DNA of 64,000 nt from Cylindrospermum sp. NIES-4074 (GCA_003994795.1 AP018269.1:4613677-4677676), one strand, 5' to 3'; counted from the first letter of the stretch, positions 25,029 to 33,763 are shown. Notes: generated by a model not told the origin, from the letters alone. Made by a program: numbers and translations.

Positions 25029-25907
25029 CTAAGAGAGTTGAAAGAGGAACGTTACCAAATCCCCTTTACCTAGACTGATGCGATCGCCTGGTCTTAGGCG
25101 GTGTCTGTTCCCCGGTAATAGCGGCAAATTGTTAATATAGGTACCGTTAGAACTGCCCACATCTTCTATATAGTGAGCATCTCCCTCAACGCGAATATCT
25201 GCATGAATCCGCGAGACAATTTCCGAATTGGGAAATCCTGAGACATCCACATCTGGGGGAATTCGGTCGTTTTGCTTGCCAATATGAATCACAGAGAGAC
25301 TTTGTGGCAATTCAATTTCCAAATCGCTTTGGACGTGGAATAGCCGCGCTAACACCTGCTGTAATTGCGTTCTAGCGGCTGGTGGTGCTGGTGGTTCCGG
25401 TGCTGGTTCTGGTGCCGGTGGTTCCGGTGTCGGTTCAGCAGCTGCTATTGGTTCCGGTGCTGGTTCCGGTGCTGGTGCTGGTGCTGGTGCTGGTGGAGTG
25501 GGAATTGCCTGTCCAGAAACTACGGGTGCGACAGCGATTGTTGGCGGCACTGGTGGTGGTTCTGGCAAGGGTGCTGGCGGTGCTGGTGGAACTGCTACCG
25601 CTGTTGGTGGTAAGTTGGAAGTAACGGGAGCGGCCGGAGGTGTGCTGATGCCCAAAGGATCTGGTTGTAAAAGTTCTAACATTGGGTCAGGGGTAACCAG
25701 CGGCGGTACTTCTACGGGAATGTTAGGAGCGATTGTTGCAGCAGCAGAGTGCAAATTATAGCCACATTGACCACAGAAAGCAGCATCTGCCTGCACAGTT
25801 GCCCCACAGCTGGGACAGTGAGTAGTCGCTGGTAACGGCGTGTAGCAAGCTTCACACTGAACAGCGCCGTCTGGGTTGGGATGATTGCAATTAGGGCAGA
25901 CGATCAT
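25029..25907 (-). CDS. Zinc-ribbon plus FHA-domain protein
   Basis: 292 aa from the ATG at 25907 (MIVCPNCNHPNPDGAVQCEAC); the frame extends 15 codons upstream but the first zinc-ribbon Cys starts here. Two zinc-ribbon pairs (CPNC...CEAC; CPSC...CGQC) are followed by a long linker rich in Pro, Ala and Glu (about residues 75-185), then an FHA domain (HIGKQND, SRIHADIRVE, DVGSSNGTYINN). FHA domains bind phosphothreonine, so the protein probably reads Ser/Thr-kinase signals. The linker is encoded by repeated GGTGCTGGTTCCGGT units. It follows pgl by 97 bp. Confidence 0.88.
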   Translation of the reverse strand: MIVCPNCNHPNPDGAVQCEACYTPLPATTHCPSCGATVQADAAFCGQCGYNLHSAAATIAPNIPVEVPPLVTPDPMLELLQPDPLGISTPPAAPVTSNLPPTAVAVPPAPPAPLPEPPPVPPTIAVAPVVSGQAIPTPPAPAPAPAPEPAPEPIAAAEPTPEPPAPEPAPEPPAPPAARTQLQQVLARLFHVQSDLEIELPQSLSVIHIGKQNDRIPPDVDVSGFPNSEIVSRIHADIRVEGDAHYIEDVGSSNGTYINNLPLLPGNRHRLRPGDRISLGKGDLVTFLFQLS

Positions 25908-26004
25908 GGATTTAAACCTTTGTTCAAGATCATCGTAAAATATGACTGGCAAGCAGAGGAGCAGATATAGCTTTCGATTCTAGCAATTACTCCTGATGGA
26001 CAAT

Positions 26005-26727
26005 TTAAGGTTTGAGTTCCAAACCTGCTGCTGTATCTAACAACCACCAAAGTTCTCCTTGGGGTTGAATTAACCGCGATGGGTAAGCAAAGTCATCGGC
26101 TACGGATGCGAAGACTTGGGCTAAAGCTGGTCGTTTATTAGCACCAGCAGCTAGAAAAATCACACTCCGAGCAGCGTTGATGAATGGGTATGTGAAGGTG
26201 ATCCGGGGGTTGCCGTCTTTGTTACCCACAGTAATCAAGCGATCGCGCACTTTGAGTGCTTCTGTGTGGGGAAACAAAGATGCTGTATGTGCATCATCAC
26301 CCATTCCCAATAAAATTACATCCAAAGCGGGAAAACTTCCGGCTGTTAAATGAAAAAACCCTTGCAGATGCTGTTCATATTTAACAGCAGATGCCTCTGG
26401 GTTGCCTTCTAAAGTCGGTATAGCATGAATATTAGCCGCAGGTATGGCAACGCGATCTAGCCATGCACGACGCGTCATTAGCTCATTACTATCGGGGTGA
26501 TCTGGTGGTACGTAGCGTTCATCACCCCAGAACACATGAATTTTGTCCCAAGGTAGCTTTTGATTGGCGATCGCTTCGTACAAAGGCTTAGGTGTGCTAC
26601 CACCAGACAAAGCAATAGTAAATTGTCCCCGCTCCTTGATGGCAGTTTCCAACTTGGATAAAATCAACTCTAGCGCTCGTGCCACCAGCGCTGGCTGATC
26701 CGGTAAAATTTCAACCTTTTTATTCAT
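26005..26727 (-). CDS. pgl: 6-phosphogluconolactonase
   Basis: 240 aa. Family signatures include FTIALSGGSTPKPLYEAI near residue 37, HVFWGDERYVPPDHPDSN in the middle and VILLGMGDDAHTASLFP, all characteristic of the DevB/Pgl type. The enzyme hydrolyses 6-phosphogluconolactone in the oxidative pentose phosphate pathway, the main NADPH source in the dark and in heterocysts. Neither zwf nor gnd is adjacent. The FHA gene follows on the same strand. Confidence 0.95.
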   Translation of the reverse strand: MNKKVEILPDQPALVARALELILSKLETAIKERGQFTIALSGGSTPKPLYEAIANQKLPWDKIHVFWGDERYVPPDHPDSNELMTRRAWLDRVAIPAANIHAIPTLEGNPEASAVKYEQHLQGFFHLTAGSFPALDVILLGMGDDAHTASLFPHTEALKVRDRLITVGNKDGNPRITFTYPFINAARSVIFLAAGANKRPALAQVFASVADDFAYPSRLIQPQGELWWLLDTAAGLELKP

Positions 26728-27063
26728 GGCTTAGTCATCACGTTGCCTACTTCCAGCAATACAATACCGAACTTATGACAACTTCCCTTTTTAACTTTTG
26801 AAACTTTTAACATCACCAATTAAGTGGGAAAAATTAACCTAGAGTTTCTTTATCATTATTCGTGGCCAGTTGTCAGTAGTCAGTTGTACTAACCGCTAAC
26901 GAAGCAGGCACTTTGCCAGGGACAGTTATGAACGGAAAGGGTCTAATACCCATACCCTACGGAATCTTGCGACAGTTGGGGTTGAAACCCCCTGATGTAA
27001 CAGTCTTCACTTCATGGCCCTACGCTAACAATTTTTAATTTTTAATTGTTAATTTTTAATTGT
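26728..27063. other. Gap between the pgl and MlaE-type genes, no gene
   Basis: 336 bp containing short low-complexity stretches (GTCAGTAGTCAGTTG near 26873, TTTTTAATTTTTAATTG near 27030-27060) and a GGGGTTGAAACCCCC palindrome near 26978. No ORF or regulator site can be supported. Confidence 0.4.
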
Positions 27064-27849
27064 TTACAGTGTCGGCTGCTCAAACAATACCAAAGAGAGC
27101 AGAAAATCCATGATAAAAATTGATACCCAGGTTGTGACAACTGCTGTTGTTGCTGATTCCCCTACTTCTTTGGCTCCTCCCTTAGTGGTTAGTCCCCAAC
27201 TACAGCCATTGACTGCAACTATAGTGCCAAAAATTAAGCCTTTGAGCAAAATAATCCACAAATCTGATGGTGCTAAAAAATCTCTAACTGATTCTAAAAA
27301 TGTCTCTGGCAAAACTTTGTAAAACTGTGATGCGGCAAAAGCTCCACCTGTGATCCCCATCACTAAAGCAAAAATCATCATCAAGGGCATCATCACACAG
27401 CAGGCAATGACTCTCGGCAGTACGAGATAATCAATCGGATCAGTTTTGAGCATATACAGTGCATCGATTTGCTCTGTCACCTGCATTGCACCTATTTCGG
27501 CAGCAAAAGCAGAACCTACTTGTCCGGCAAGAATACTAGCAGTTAAAATTGGCGCTAGCTCTCTGCAAAAAGCTAAGGCAAAGGCTCCTCCCACAGCATT
27601 TACAGCCCCAAACTGTACTAATTCTCTCGCTGTTTGAATAGTAAAAATCATGCCAGCAAAACCGCTCACCAGCAGCACTGGAGAAATTGCAGCCGGCCCC
27701 GCTGTCACCATATGTCCCAGAATCTTGTGGTAGTATGTTTTTCCTTGCAGAAAATGCAGCCAGATTTGGCCGAAGAGCAGGACAGCGGCAAAACAGCGTA
27801 CAATCCACAATTGCTCTAAATTTTTTTTGGGTTGCAATTTCACCGCCAT
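27064..27849 (-). CDS. MlaE-family lipid ABC-transporter permease
   Basis: 261 aa with five or six membrane segments. It shows MlaE-family landmarks: GAVNAVGGAFALAFCRELAPILTASILAGQVGSAFAAEIG (in parts) and MQVTEQIDALYMLKTDPIDYLVLPRVIACCVMMPLMM, with GAMQVTEQIDAL the most characteristic piece. The family supplies the membrane channel of phospholipid or lipid trafficking transporters between membranes; in cyanobacteria and chloroplasts it is related to TGD1. The ATPase and MCE-domain partners are not in this window. It lies 27 bp after rph on the same strand, probably cotranscribed. Confidence 0.92.
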   Translation of the reverse strand: MAVKLQPKKNLEQLWIVRCFAAVLLFGQIWLHFLQGKTYYHKILGHMVTAGPAAISPVLLVSGFAGMIFTIQTARELVQFGAVNAVGGAFALAFCRELAPILTASILAGQVGSAFAAEIGAMQVTEQIDALYMLKTDPIDYLVLPRVIACCVMMPLMMIFALVMGITGGAFAASQFYKVLPETFLESVRDFLAPSDLWIILLKGLIFGTIVAVNGCSWGLTTKGGAKEVGESATTAVVTTWVSIFIMDFLLSLVLFEQPTL

Positions 27850-27876
27850 TATGTTATTGCATATTCACCATTCTTT

Positions 27877-28620
27877 CTAATCCCCTACGAACAGTGTTTC
27901 CCAATCGGCGATCGCATCCCGTTGTGCGATTAATAATTGCTGTATGCCCTTTTCGGCAAAATCTAACAACTGATTCAACTGGGTACGGCTAAAGCTACCT
28001 TCCTCTGCTGTTCCCTGGACTTCAATAATTCCCAAGTGTTGATTCATCACCACGTTAAAATCTACAGATGCACCCACGTCCTCGATATAGTTAAGATCCA
28101 AAAATGGTTCTCCCTGTAATAAACCCACAGAAACGGCGGCGATTTGTTCCCGTAGTGGCGATCGCTTAATTACTCCTTGGTGCAACAATTGAGATATTGC
28201 CTGTGCCAGCGCTACATATCCCCCAGTAATTGCTGTTGTTCTTGTGCCCGCATCTGCTTGTAACACATCCGCATCCACAGTCAGCGTCCGTTCTCCCAAT
28301 GCCTCAAAATCTAATGCTGCCCTTAAACTCCGACCGATTAAACGTTGAATTTCTTGCGTCCGTCCTGATAATTTCAACAATTCCCTTTCTTGCCGTTGTT
28401 GTGTAGCAGAAGGCAACATTCGATACTCAGCAGTTAACCAACCTTTACCACTACCCGCTAAAAACTTGGGTACTCCCTCAGCGACGCTAACAGTACAAAG
28501 CACTTGAGTATCACCGCATTTTGCTAAAACAGAACCAGGAGCAAAGCGGGTGAAACTGGGGTAAAAACTAATCGGCCGGAGTTCGTAAGATTCCCTACCG
28601 TCTGGACGCTGCCAAACCAT
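27877..28620 (-). CDS. rph: Ribonuclease PH
   Basis: 247 aa. The sequence has the conserved N-terminus [15 protein letters not shown], the phosphate-binding [21 protein letters not shown], a [18 protein letters not shown] stretch and [19 protein letters not shown]. RNase PH trims the 3' ends of tRNA precursors phosphorolytically. The downstream gene, the MlaE-like permease, begins 27 bp later on the same strand. A 120-bp gap separates it from the upstream adenylate-kinase-like gene. Confidence 0.97.
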   Translation of the reverse strand: MVWQRPDGRESYELRPISFYPSFTRFAPGSVLAKCGDTQVLCTVSVAEGVPKFLAGSGKGWLTAEYRMLPSATQQRQERELLKLSGRTQEIQRLIGRSLRAALDFEALGERTLTVDADVLQADAGTRTTAITGGYVALAQAISQLLHQGVIKRSPLREQIAAVSVGLLQGEPFLDLNYIEDVGASVDFNVVMNQHLGIIEVQGTAEEGSFSRTQLNQLLDFAEKGIQQLLIAQRDAIADWETLFVGD

Positions 28621-28740
28621 GAGATTTACCTCAAAATTTCCATTAGGATACTGCCTTTAGGTTACCTTAGTGTCGCCAATTCTCTGGGCACTATCTCGGA
28701 GGGAGTAAAAATGAGGTATGAAGCCACTTTAGAGGTAATA

Positions 28741-29319
28741 TCAAGAAAGTAGGGTGAGAATGTTTTGTTGTACCTGTTCTGGGGACTGATCACCGTTGAT
28801 AGTCAACAGACGACGACGGCGATCGTAATATTCTAAGATGGGAATAGTGCGATCGTAGAATAGTTCTACACGGCGCTGGACAATTTCCGGTTGGTCATCA
28901 GGAAGCGATCGCCCTAAGGAACGGCTCACCATTACTGCTTCTGGTACTTGCAGATAAATTGCCCAATTGAGCTTTTGCCCCAAATCGTCCAACAAAAAAT
29001 CCAATTCCTCAGCTTGAAATGCCGTGCGGGGGTAGCCTTCTAACACCCAACCAAAGTTAACATCAGGCTTATTGAGGCGAATTCTGATCAACTCAATCAT
29101 CATTTCGTCTGGAACTAATTCCCCTGCTTCCAAATATGGCTGGGTGTGACGACCTAAATCACTCAGTTCAGCGTAGTCAGGAAGCGGTTTGTCGCTAGAA
29201 ATCGCTTTCCGCAAAGTCTCACCTGTAGAAATCAGGGGAATATCAAAATATTTACACAGCCTTTGTGCTTGACTGCTTTTCCCTGATCCTGAACCTCCCA
29301 GAATCACCAATTTCACCAC
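28741..29319 (-). CDS. Adenylate-kinase-like nucleoside monophosphate kinase
   Basis: 192 aa. It has the fold and motifs of the adenylate kinase family: P-loop ILGGSGSGKSSQAQ (usual form G-P-P-G-A-G-K-G-T), ISTGETLRKAI, GWVLEGYPRTAFQAEEL and a late YYDRRRRL. The P-loop is unusual (GGSGSGKSS) and the lid is short, without zinc cysteines. It probably phosphorylates a nucleoside monophosphate, but substrate choice is uncertain and it is likely a paralog rather than the main Adk. Start: the ATG precedes VKLVILGG directly. Confidence 0.85.
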   Translation of the reverse strand: MVKLVILGGSGSGKSSQAQRLCKYFDIPLISTGETLRKAISSDKPLPDYAELSDLGRHTQPYLEAGELVPDEMMIELIRIRLNKPDVNFGWVLEGYPRTAFQAEELDFLLDDLGQKLNWAIYLQVPEAVMVSRSLGRSLPDDQPEIVQRRVELFYDRTIPILEYYDRRRRLLTINGDQSPEQVQQNILTLLS

Positions 29320-29633
29320 TATTCACACCTCAAAAAAGTCACATTCACTATTTTGTAACTCTGTTTCGCCCAAATTAACTGGAAATCTCAGATTTTAAGT
29401 GATGCCTACTGCCAATTATGAGTTTTGATTTTGACGATAACTTGCATAGAAAAAATCAAAATCTCCAGCAGAATAACTCTTGACTTGAAGACAAACCTAG
29501 TGTTTGACTAAGAATGCCAAGCGCAAAATACTCTACACCTGTGCAAAACAGATTGATTATACAAGATAGATTGGCGATCGCTACTCTCACCAAGAGATTC
29601 TTTATTCTATAGTAACTTTTAAAACTACGCCCT
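29320..29633. other. Divergent promoter region, no gene
   Basis: 314 bp between the divergent adenylate-kinase-like and CobO-like genes. It contains one HIP1-like GGCGATCGC near 29574 and AT-rich stretches, but no motif I can assign to a regulator. Confidence 0.4.
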
Positions 29634-30170
29634 ATGGTTGCCCAGCTAGAAACCCCAAGTGTAAATTCGACTCTCAGCTTACCCAATCCAGTAGAAGGAC
29701 TAGTGCAGGTTTTCACTAGTTCCCATCGTAACTTTTTCACCAGCGTCATGGCTCAATCACTGAGAATTGCTGGTCAAGGTACGCCAGTTTTAATAGTGCA
29801 ATTCCTCAAAGGTGGCATTAATCAAGGACAGCATCAACCTATACAAATGGGACAACATTTAGACTGGATTCGCTGTGATTTGCCCCGTTGTATTGATACA
29901 CCACAACTAGACGATTCCGAAAACCAAGCCTTGCAACAATTGTGGCAGCATACACAAAAGATAGTATGTGAGGGTAAGTATTCTCTCGTTGTCTTAGATG
30001 AGTTAAGTTTAGCCATTAACTTTGGCTTAATTCCCGAATCAGAAGTTTTAGCCTTCCTAGCAAAACGTCCTCCCCAAGTCGATATCATCCTCACCGGGCC
30101 AGAAATGCCCAAGTCTCTGCTAGATGTAGCAGACCAAATTACAGAAATCCGTCGCAGTCACCGCCCGTAA
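29634..30170 (+). CDS. CobO/BtuR-like P-loop family protein with degenerate nucleotide loop
   Basis: 178 aa. The overall pattern is that of ATP:corrinoid adenosyltransferases of the CobO/BtuR type: VLIVQFLKGG near residue 53, LDWIRCDLPR, KYSLVVLDELSLAINFGLIPE and VDIILTGPEMPKSLLDVADQITEIR. The N-terminal P-loop, normally T-G-x-G-K-G-K-T-T, is here FTSSHRNFFTS and lacks both glycines and the lysine. Standard ATP binding is therefore doubtful; a regulatory or structural role is more likely than corrinoid adenosylation. It runs in the same direction as dcd, 56 bp upstream. Confidence 0.75.
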   Translation: MVAQLETPSVNSTLSLPNPVEGLVQVFTSSHRNFFTSVMAQSLRIAGQGTPVLIVQFLKGGINQGQHQPIQMGQHLDWIRCDLPRCIDTPQLDDSENQALQQLWQHTQKIVCEGKYSLVVLDELSLAINFGLIPESEVLAFLAKRPPQVDIILTGPEMPKSLLDVADQITEIRRSHRP

Positions 30171-30183
30171 GACAGAAAGCCAT

Positions 30184-30224
30184 GTTTACGGTATGCTAGT
30201 AAATCGTTTGAATTAACCGTAAAC
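30184..30224. promoter_or_regulatory. Inverted repeat immediately upstream of dcd
   Basis: GTTTACGG (30184-30191) and CCGTAAAC (30217-30224) are perfect inverted repeats 25 bp apart, ending two bases before the dcd GTG start. It may be a protein-binding site or an RNA stem that exposes or hides the start codon. No Shine-Dalgarno is visible in the space it leaves. Confidence 0.45.
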
Positions 30225-30226
30225 TT

Positions 30227-30808
30227 GTGATTAAAAACGATATCTGGATTAATGAAATGGCTCAAAAGGGTATGATTGCGCCTTTTGAGCCGAGATTGAT
30301 ACGTCATCTTGGGGAATTACCCATAATTTCATTTGGTCTTAGCAGCTTTGGCTATGACATCAGACTATCGCACAAAGACTTCCGTATTTTTAGGCATATT
30401 CCGGGTACAGTAGTCGATCCCAAGAATTTTAATCCTGAAAACTTGGAAGTAACGAAACTCCATACAGATGAAAATGGTAGTTACTTCATCCTTCCAGCGC
30501 ATTCCTATGGACTTGGAGTTGCCCTTGAAAGGTTAGAAATACCAGATAATATTACAGTAATTTGCATAGGTAAAAGCACTTACGCAAGATGCGGGATTAT
30601 TGCTAACGTAACTCCAGCAGAGGCAGCTTGGCGCGGTTACTTAACCTTAGAGTTATCTAACGCTTCTAGTGCCGACTGTCGCATTTATGCCAATGAAGGC
30701 ATCGTGCAGTTAATGTTTTTAGAAGGAGCGCCCTGTGCTGTGAATTATGAAGCACGTCAGGGTAAATATCAAGACCAGTTAGGCGTTGTAACTCTGGCTA
30801 GAGTTTAA
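30227..30808 (+). CDS. dcd: dCTP deaminase
   Basis: 193 aa starting at GTG (30227), with MIKNDIWINEMAQKGMI matching the family N-terminus. Motifs: SFGLSSFGYDIRLS, CIGKSTYARCGIIANVTPAEAAWRGYLTLELSN (in parts), the last segment containing the catalytic Glu of the TLELSN strand. The enzyme deaminates dCTP to dUTP, feeding thymidylate synthesis. A CobO-like gene precedes it and a dUTPase-like gene follows 59 bp later; a thymidylate synthase converges from the other side, making a metabolically coherent group. Confidence 0.95.
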   Translation: MIKNDIWINEMAQKGMIAPFEPRLIRHLGELPIISFGLSSFGYDIRLSHKDFRIFRHIPGTVVDPKNFNPENLEVTKLHTDENGSYFILPAHSYGLGVALERLEIPDNITVICIGKSTYARCGIIANVTPAEAAWRGYLTLELSNASSADCRIYANEGIVQLMFLEGAPCAVNYEARQGKYQDQLGVVTLARV

Positions 30809-30867
30809 ACTGCAAAAGCAGAAGCTTAAGTGATGAGAGTGTGAGGTAGCAAACTAGGAAATATGAT

Positions 30868-31572
30868 ATGTCAATTTTAACTGATACTGATTTGAGAAGA
30901 ATAATATGTACTAACGAAGCTGAATTAACTGATGAAAAACTGTTAATTCAACCCTTTGAAGATTCTTGTTTAACTCCTATGGGCTACGATTTGAGAGTTG
31001 GTTGTTTTTACAAAACATATGTTTCCAAACCAAATCTTATGACTATTCGTGAGGGAGAACAAGTTATCATAAAACCGCGAGATACTTATCTCATTGGTAC
31101 TTTTGAACAAATTAGGATGCCAAAAGATGGTTCGATTTCAGCATTGATATTATCAAAAGTTTCAAAAGTTGCAAAAGGATTATCTCAGGTATCTACAAAG
31201 GTTGATCCAGGCTGGGGAGAAGGTGAATTATTGATACCAGTACAGAACCTGTCCAGAGACAGTATATCCTTAGATCAGGGAGAGGCATTTTGTACTATTG
31301 TTTTTTTCAAAAATGAATCACTTCCATCATCTGTGTATAGTTCAGGTTCAAGTAGATTGAATTTTGTCAAACTGTTAGCTCAGGCAAACCGTGAATCTTT
31401 AAATAAAGATTTTCAACTAGGATTTATATCATTGCTTGTTTTAGGATCTGCTATTGCAATAGGATATTACTTTTTTGGAAATTCGCCTGGATTTGGAGTC
31501 ACAGTAGCAGCAGGTGTGGCAATAGAGAAGGTTGCATCTGGGGTAGCTGCAAGAATTATAGGGAGAAGATGA
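30868..31572 (+). CDS. Membrane-anchored dUTPase/dCTP-deaminase-fold protein
   Basis: 234 aa. Residues 1-150 have the dUTPase/Dcd fold: TPMGYDLRVG near residue 36, ISALILSKVSKVAKGL, then VDPGWGEGELLIPVQN. The last motif is closer to the dUTPase form (D-x-G-Y-x-G-E-[IL]-x-V-x-L-x-N) than to Dcd, whose catalytic Glu position (LEL) is IPV here. The RSS-like signature is also altered. One or two hydrophobic helices follow at about 188-225 (LGFISLLVLGSAIAIGYYFF), so the domain is likely membrane-tethered. It may hydrolyse dUTP, bind a nucleotide, or be inactive. Same strand as dcd. Confidence 0.7.
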   Translation: MSILTDTDLRRIICTNEAELTDEKLLIQPFEDSCLTPMGYDLRVGCFYKTYVSKPNLMTIREGEQVIIKPRDTYLIGTFEQIRMPKDGSISALILSKVSKVAKGLSQVSTKVDPGWGEGELLIPVQNLSRDSISLDQGEAFCTIVFFKNESLPSSVYSSGSSRLNFVKLLAQANRESLNKDFQLGFISLLVLGSAIAIGYYFFGNSPGFGVTVAAGVAIEKVASGVAARIIGRR

Positions 31573-31591
31573 TTAGCAATAATCTAATTAA

Positions 31592-33133
31592 TTAACTATA
31601 TTGTATGATTGGATATTTAATATCTATTTTTAAAGATTTATCTTGCTCATAAATAAATTCTTGTTTGCTCAACAAAGCAATCTCAGATTTTTGCAACTCA
31701 CCACCCAAATATATCGCGTGTTCAACTTGCAAACCCGGACAATCTGCTGCTATTTGTCGCGAAAGTTGAGATGCAGATTTACCTGAATAACAATTAACTA
31801 TTTCTCCAGAACCAGGAGTCATGTGTTCTACAATAATGCAGCCATCCTGCACAGTAATCACAAAACTACCCGCAGGATCAGCATAATCTCGTTGCTGGCA
31901 AATTTTGGTATATTGAGATGTAATCACATTTTCGGCATTTTCCCAGCAGTCATCATAAATATGGGCGCTTTGACTAATGGTAATTAACGGCCCCATCTTT
32001 AAATTATGGTTAGACTTTTGAGTAATAGCATCACAAATATATTTTTGTAACTCCCGCAACCCCATAGCATTTGCAGGCCAGGCTGAAAACATATCATTAC
32101 TGCGGAAAGTCGCTGTTAAAGATAACTCACTATCAACTATTCTGACCCAAATATGGTTAAGGCAAGGTGGGCTATCATTAGCATCATGGCTGGCATCCCA
32201 TAAAGACATTACAGCCCTAGCAGAATCAATATCAGCTATTAGTTTGTCAATTACTTCCTGAATTTGGTCACGTCCAAACCAAGAACGTAAACGTTGACCA
32301 TATGTATATTTAACTCCTTCTTGTTTAGGAGCATCATCTAAAATTTGGGAAATATATTCATCGATAAAACTGCGGTCAATTGGTAAATAATTCGGTTCAG
32401 GAAAATAGAAATCAGCAGGTTCATCTGTAACAACTGCCATCAAATCTATTAATTCTTGCCATTGTCCATCATAGCCAGTTGGGCGAATTGTTCCAGTTGT
32501 CTTAATGCGATGAATGATTTTTACCCAAGTTTCTGCTATGGTCTTACCTTCAATTCTATGTCCGTAGCGTGGGCCAGGTAAAACAGTTGGTTCAACGGTA
32601 GACATGGGGAATTCTAAGGGCATTCCCCAAGGTTCAAGGGCTTCTCTTTGAGTATAAGATTGAACTAAGTTAACTGCTTCTGTAATTGATTTCGCTTCTT
32701 GCCACTCTACAGAATGCCGCAGTTTTTCTAAGGCACTAATATCAATATCAATATCAATATAACCAGGAATGGCAGAGCGAATTACCCAAGATTTACGCCC
32801 TGTGTCGCTTAAACTCTCTTCAACACCATTACGGAAAAAGTCTAACAAGCATTGACAAGCACCTGCGTTTCTGTCTTCCTTCGTAGCGTTGAGAACAACT
32901 AAAAAGCGGACGTGGGGGTTAAATAGCAAATTGCGAATTAGCAAGTTTATCCCCCTGGTGGGTGAATATAACTGCCCAATTACAGCATACTCTGGTAATT
33001 GCAGGTGTTTTGCGATCGCCAGTTTCACCGTCCACCCTGTAATGACTGCTGTTTGCCCATTCCCGTAAATCAACTGGTTGGGCTTGTGTTGCGCTGCGTA
33101 ACGAAATTGAGTTGCTTGACCCATTTTTGTCAT
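31592..33133 (-). CDS. Thymidylate synthase with MtrA-like N-terminal domain and DUF4346-like C-terminal tail
   Basis: 513 aa. The central part has ThyA hallmarks: TGTIRPTGYDGQWQELIDLM (about 213-232), the active-site PPCLNHIWVRI with candidate Cys324, FRSNDMFSAWPANAMGLRELQ (R344-S-N-D347, equivalent to QRSxD) and a GPLITISQSAHIY segment. The end (about 420-510, DPAGSFVITVQDGCIIVEHM and HAIYLGGEL) resembles DUF4346. The N-terminal 160 residues (AVIGQLYSPTRGINLLIRNL, RFLVVLNATKEDRNAGACQ) recall methyltransferase subunit MtrA. The enzyme would methylate dUMP to dTMP. It is convergent with dcd and the dUTPase-like gene. Confidence 0.8.
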   Translation of the reverse strand: MTKMGQATQFRYAAQHKPNQLIYGNGQTAVITGWTVKLAIAKHLQLPEYAVIGQLYSPTRGINLLIRNLLFNPHVRFLVVLNATKEDRNAGACQCLLDFFRNGVEESLSDTGRKSWVIRSAIPGYIDIDIDISALEKLRHSVEWQEAKSITEAVNLVQSYTQREALEPWGMPLEFPMSTVEPTVLPGPRYGHRIEGKTIAETWVKIIHRIKTTGTIRPTGYDGQWQELIDLMAVVTDEPADFYFPEPNYLPIDRSFIDEYISQILDDAPKQEGVKYTYGQRLRSWFGRDQIQEVIDKLIADIDSARAVMSLWDASHDANDSPPCLNHIWVRIVDSELSLTATFRSNDMFSAWPANAMGLRELQKYICDAITQKSNHNLKMGPLITISQSAHIYDDCWENAENVITSQYTKICQQRDYADPAGSFVITVQDGCIIVEHMTPGSGEIVNCYSGKSASQLSRQIAADCPGLQVEHAIYLGGELQKSEIALLSKQEFIYEQDKSLKIDIKYPIIQYS

Positions 33134-33256
33134 TGTTAGCTAAAAGGCAAACTTGGTAATTATACCATCCGATGACTATTAGCTTATATTTGTTTTCCAA
33201 AAATTAATTTGCTTTCATAACAGTATTCTCAAAAGTTTACACTATCCTACAAACTA

Positions 33257-33284
33257 AAAACCCCACCATTTTCAGAGGGGTTTT
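33257..33284 (-). terminator. Terminator after the secreted-protein gene
   Basis: AAAACCCC/GGGGTTTT 8-bp stem, 12-base loop; on the minus strand the stem is followed by TTAG. It is 26 bp downstream of the 33310-33687 gene. Confidence 0.75.
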
Positions 33285-33309
33285 GCGATTTTTCACGATG
33301 AACCTGCAT

Positions 33310-33687
33310 TTAGTTAGACGAATAATCAGAGAATGAAATAAGCTCCGCCTCGATAGCGCTTAGATAACTTCTATCACTCAAAACCGCTGCTGGTAACTTG
33401 TTAGCTTTGATAGCAGCCTGAACCACATCTTTTGCAGTTAATTGTCCTGTTTGGTATTCAAATATCAAACCCCCTGCACTAGGAATACCTTGCTCTTTCA
33501 GATATCCTTGATAAGCAAGAAAGGCAACATTAAATGGTGGGAGATATCTGATATTTGCAGAGTTGATATCTGGGTTTGCTGCTTGAGTAATATTATCGCT
33601 ATTAGCTGTTTGAGCGCTAGCAATTCCAGGTATAAGTGCAATAGATGCGACAATAAGTGCAGATTTCATCAAAGTTGTGAGCTTCAT
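33310..33687 (-). CDS. Small secreted protein of unknown function
   Basis: 125 aa. MKLTTLMKSALIVASIALIPGIASA is a clear signal peptide with cleavage likely after ASA. The mature part is short and contains LPPFNVAFLAYQGYLKEQGIPSAG, then GQLTAKDVVQAAIKANKLPAAVLSD and a C-terminal SYLSAIEAEL helix. No cysteines or enzymatic motif are seen. A truncated paralog lies upstream on the same strand (33764-33991). A hairpin terminator follows. The function is unknown and an envelope or extracellular location is predicted. Confidence 0.75.
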   Translation of the reverse strand: MKLTTLMKSALIVASIALIPGIASAQTANSDNITQAANPDINSANIRYLPPFNVAFLAYQGYLKEQGIPSAGGLIFEYQTGQLTAKDVVQAAIKANKLPAAVLSDRSYLSAIEAELISFSDYSSN

Positions 33688-33763
33688 CTGGTTATCCTTA
33701 ATTTGAATTAGGTAATGTCATTGTTTTCTGGTCAGAGAATCATCTTTTTTATCAGCAGATAAT

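Noticed and set aside
25365-25761. Three plus-strand ORFs opposite the FHA gene linker
   Set aside because: They are shadows of the repeated GGTGCTGGTTCCGGT linker and give Trp/Cys, Val/Leu or Gly-rich runs without gene-like composition.
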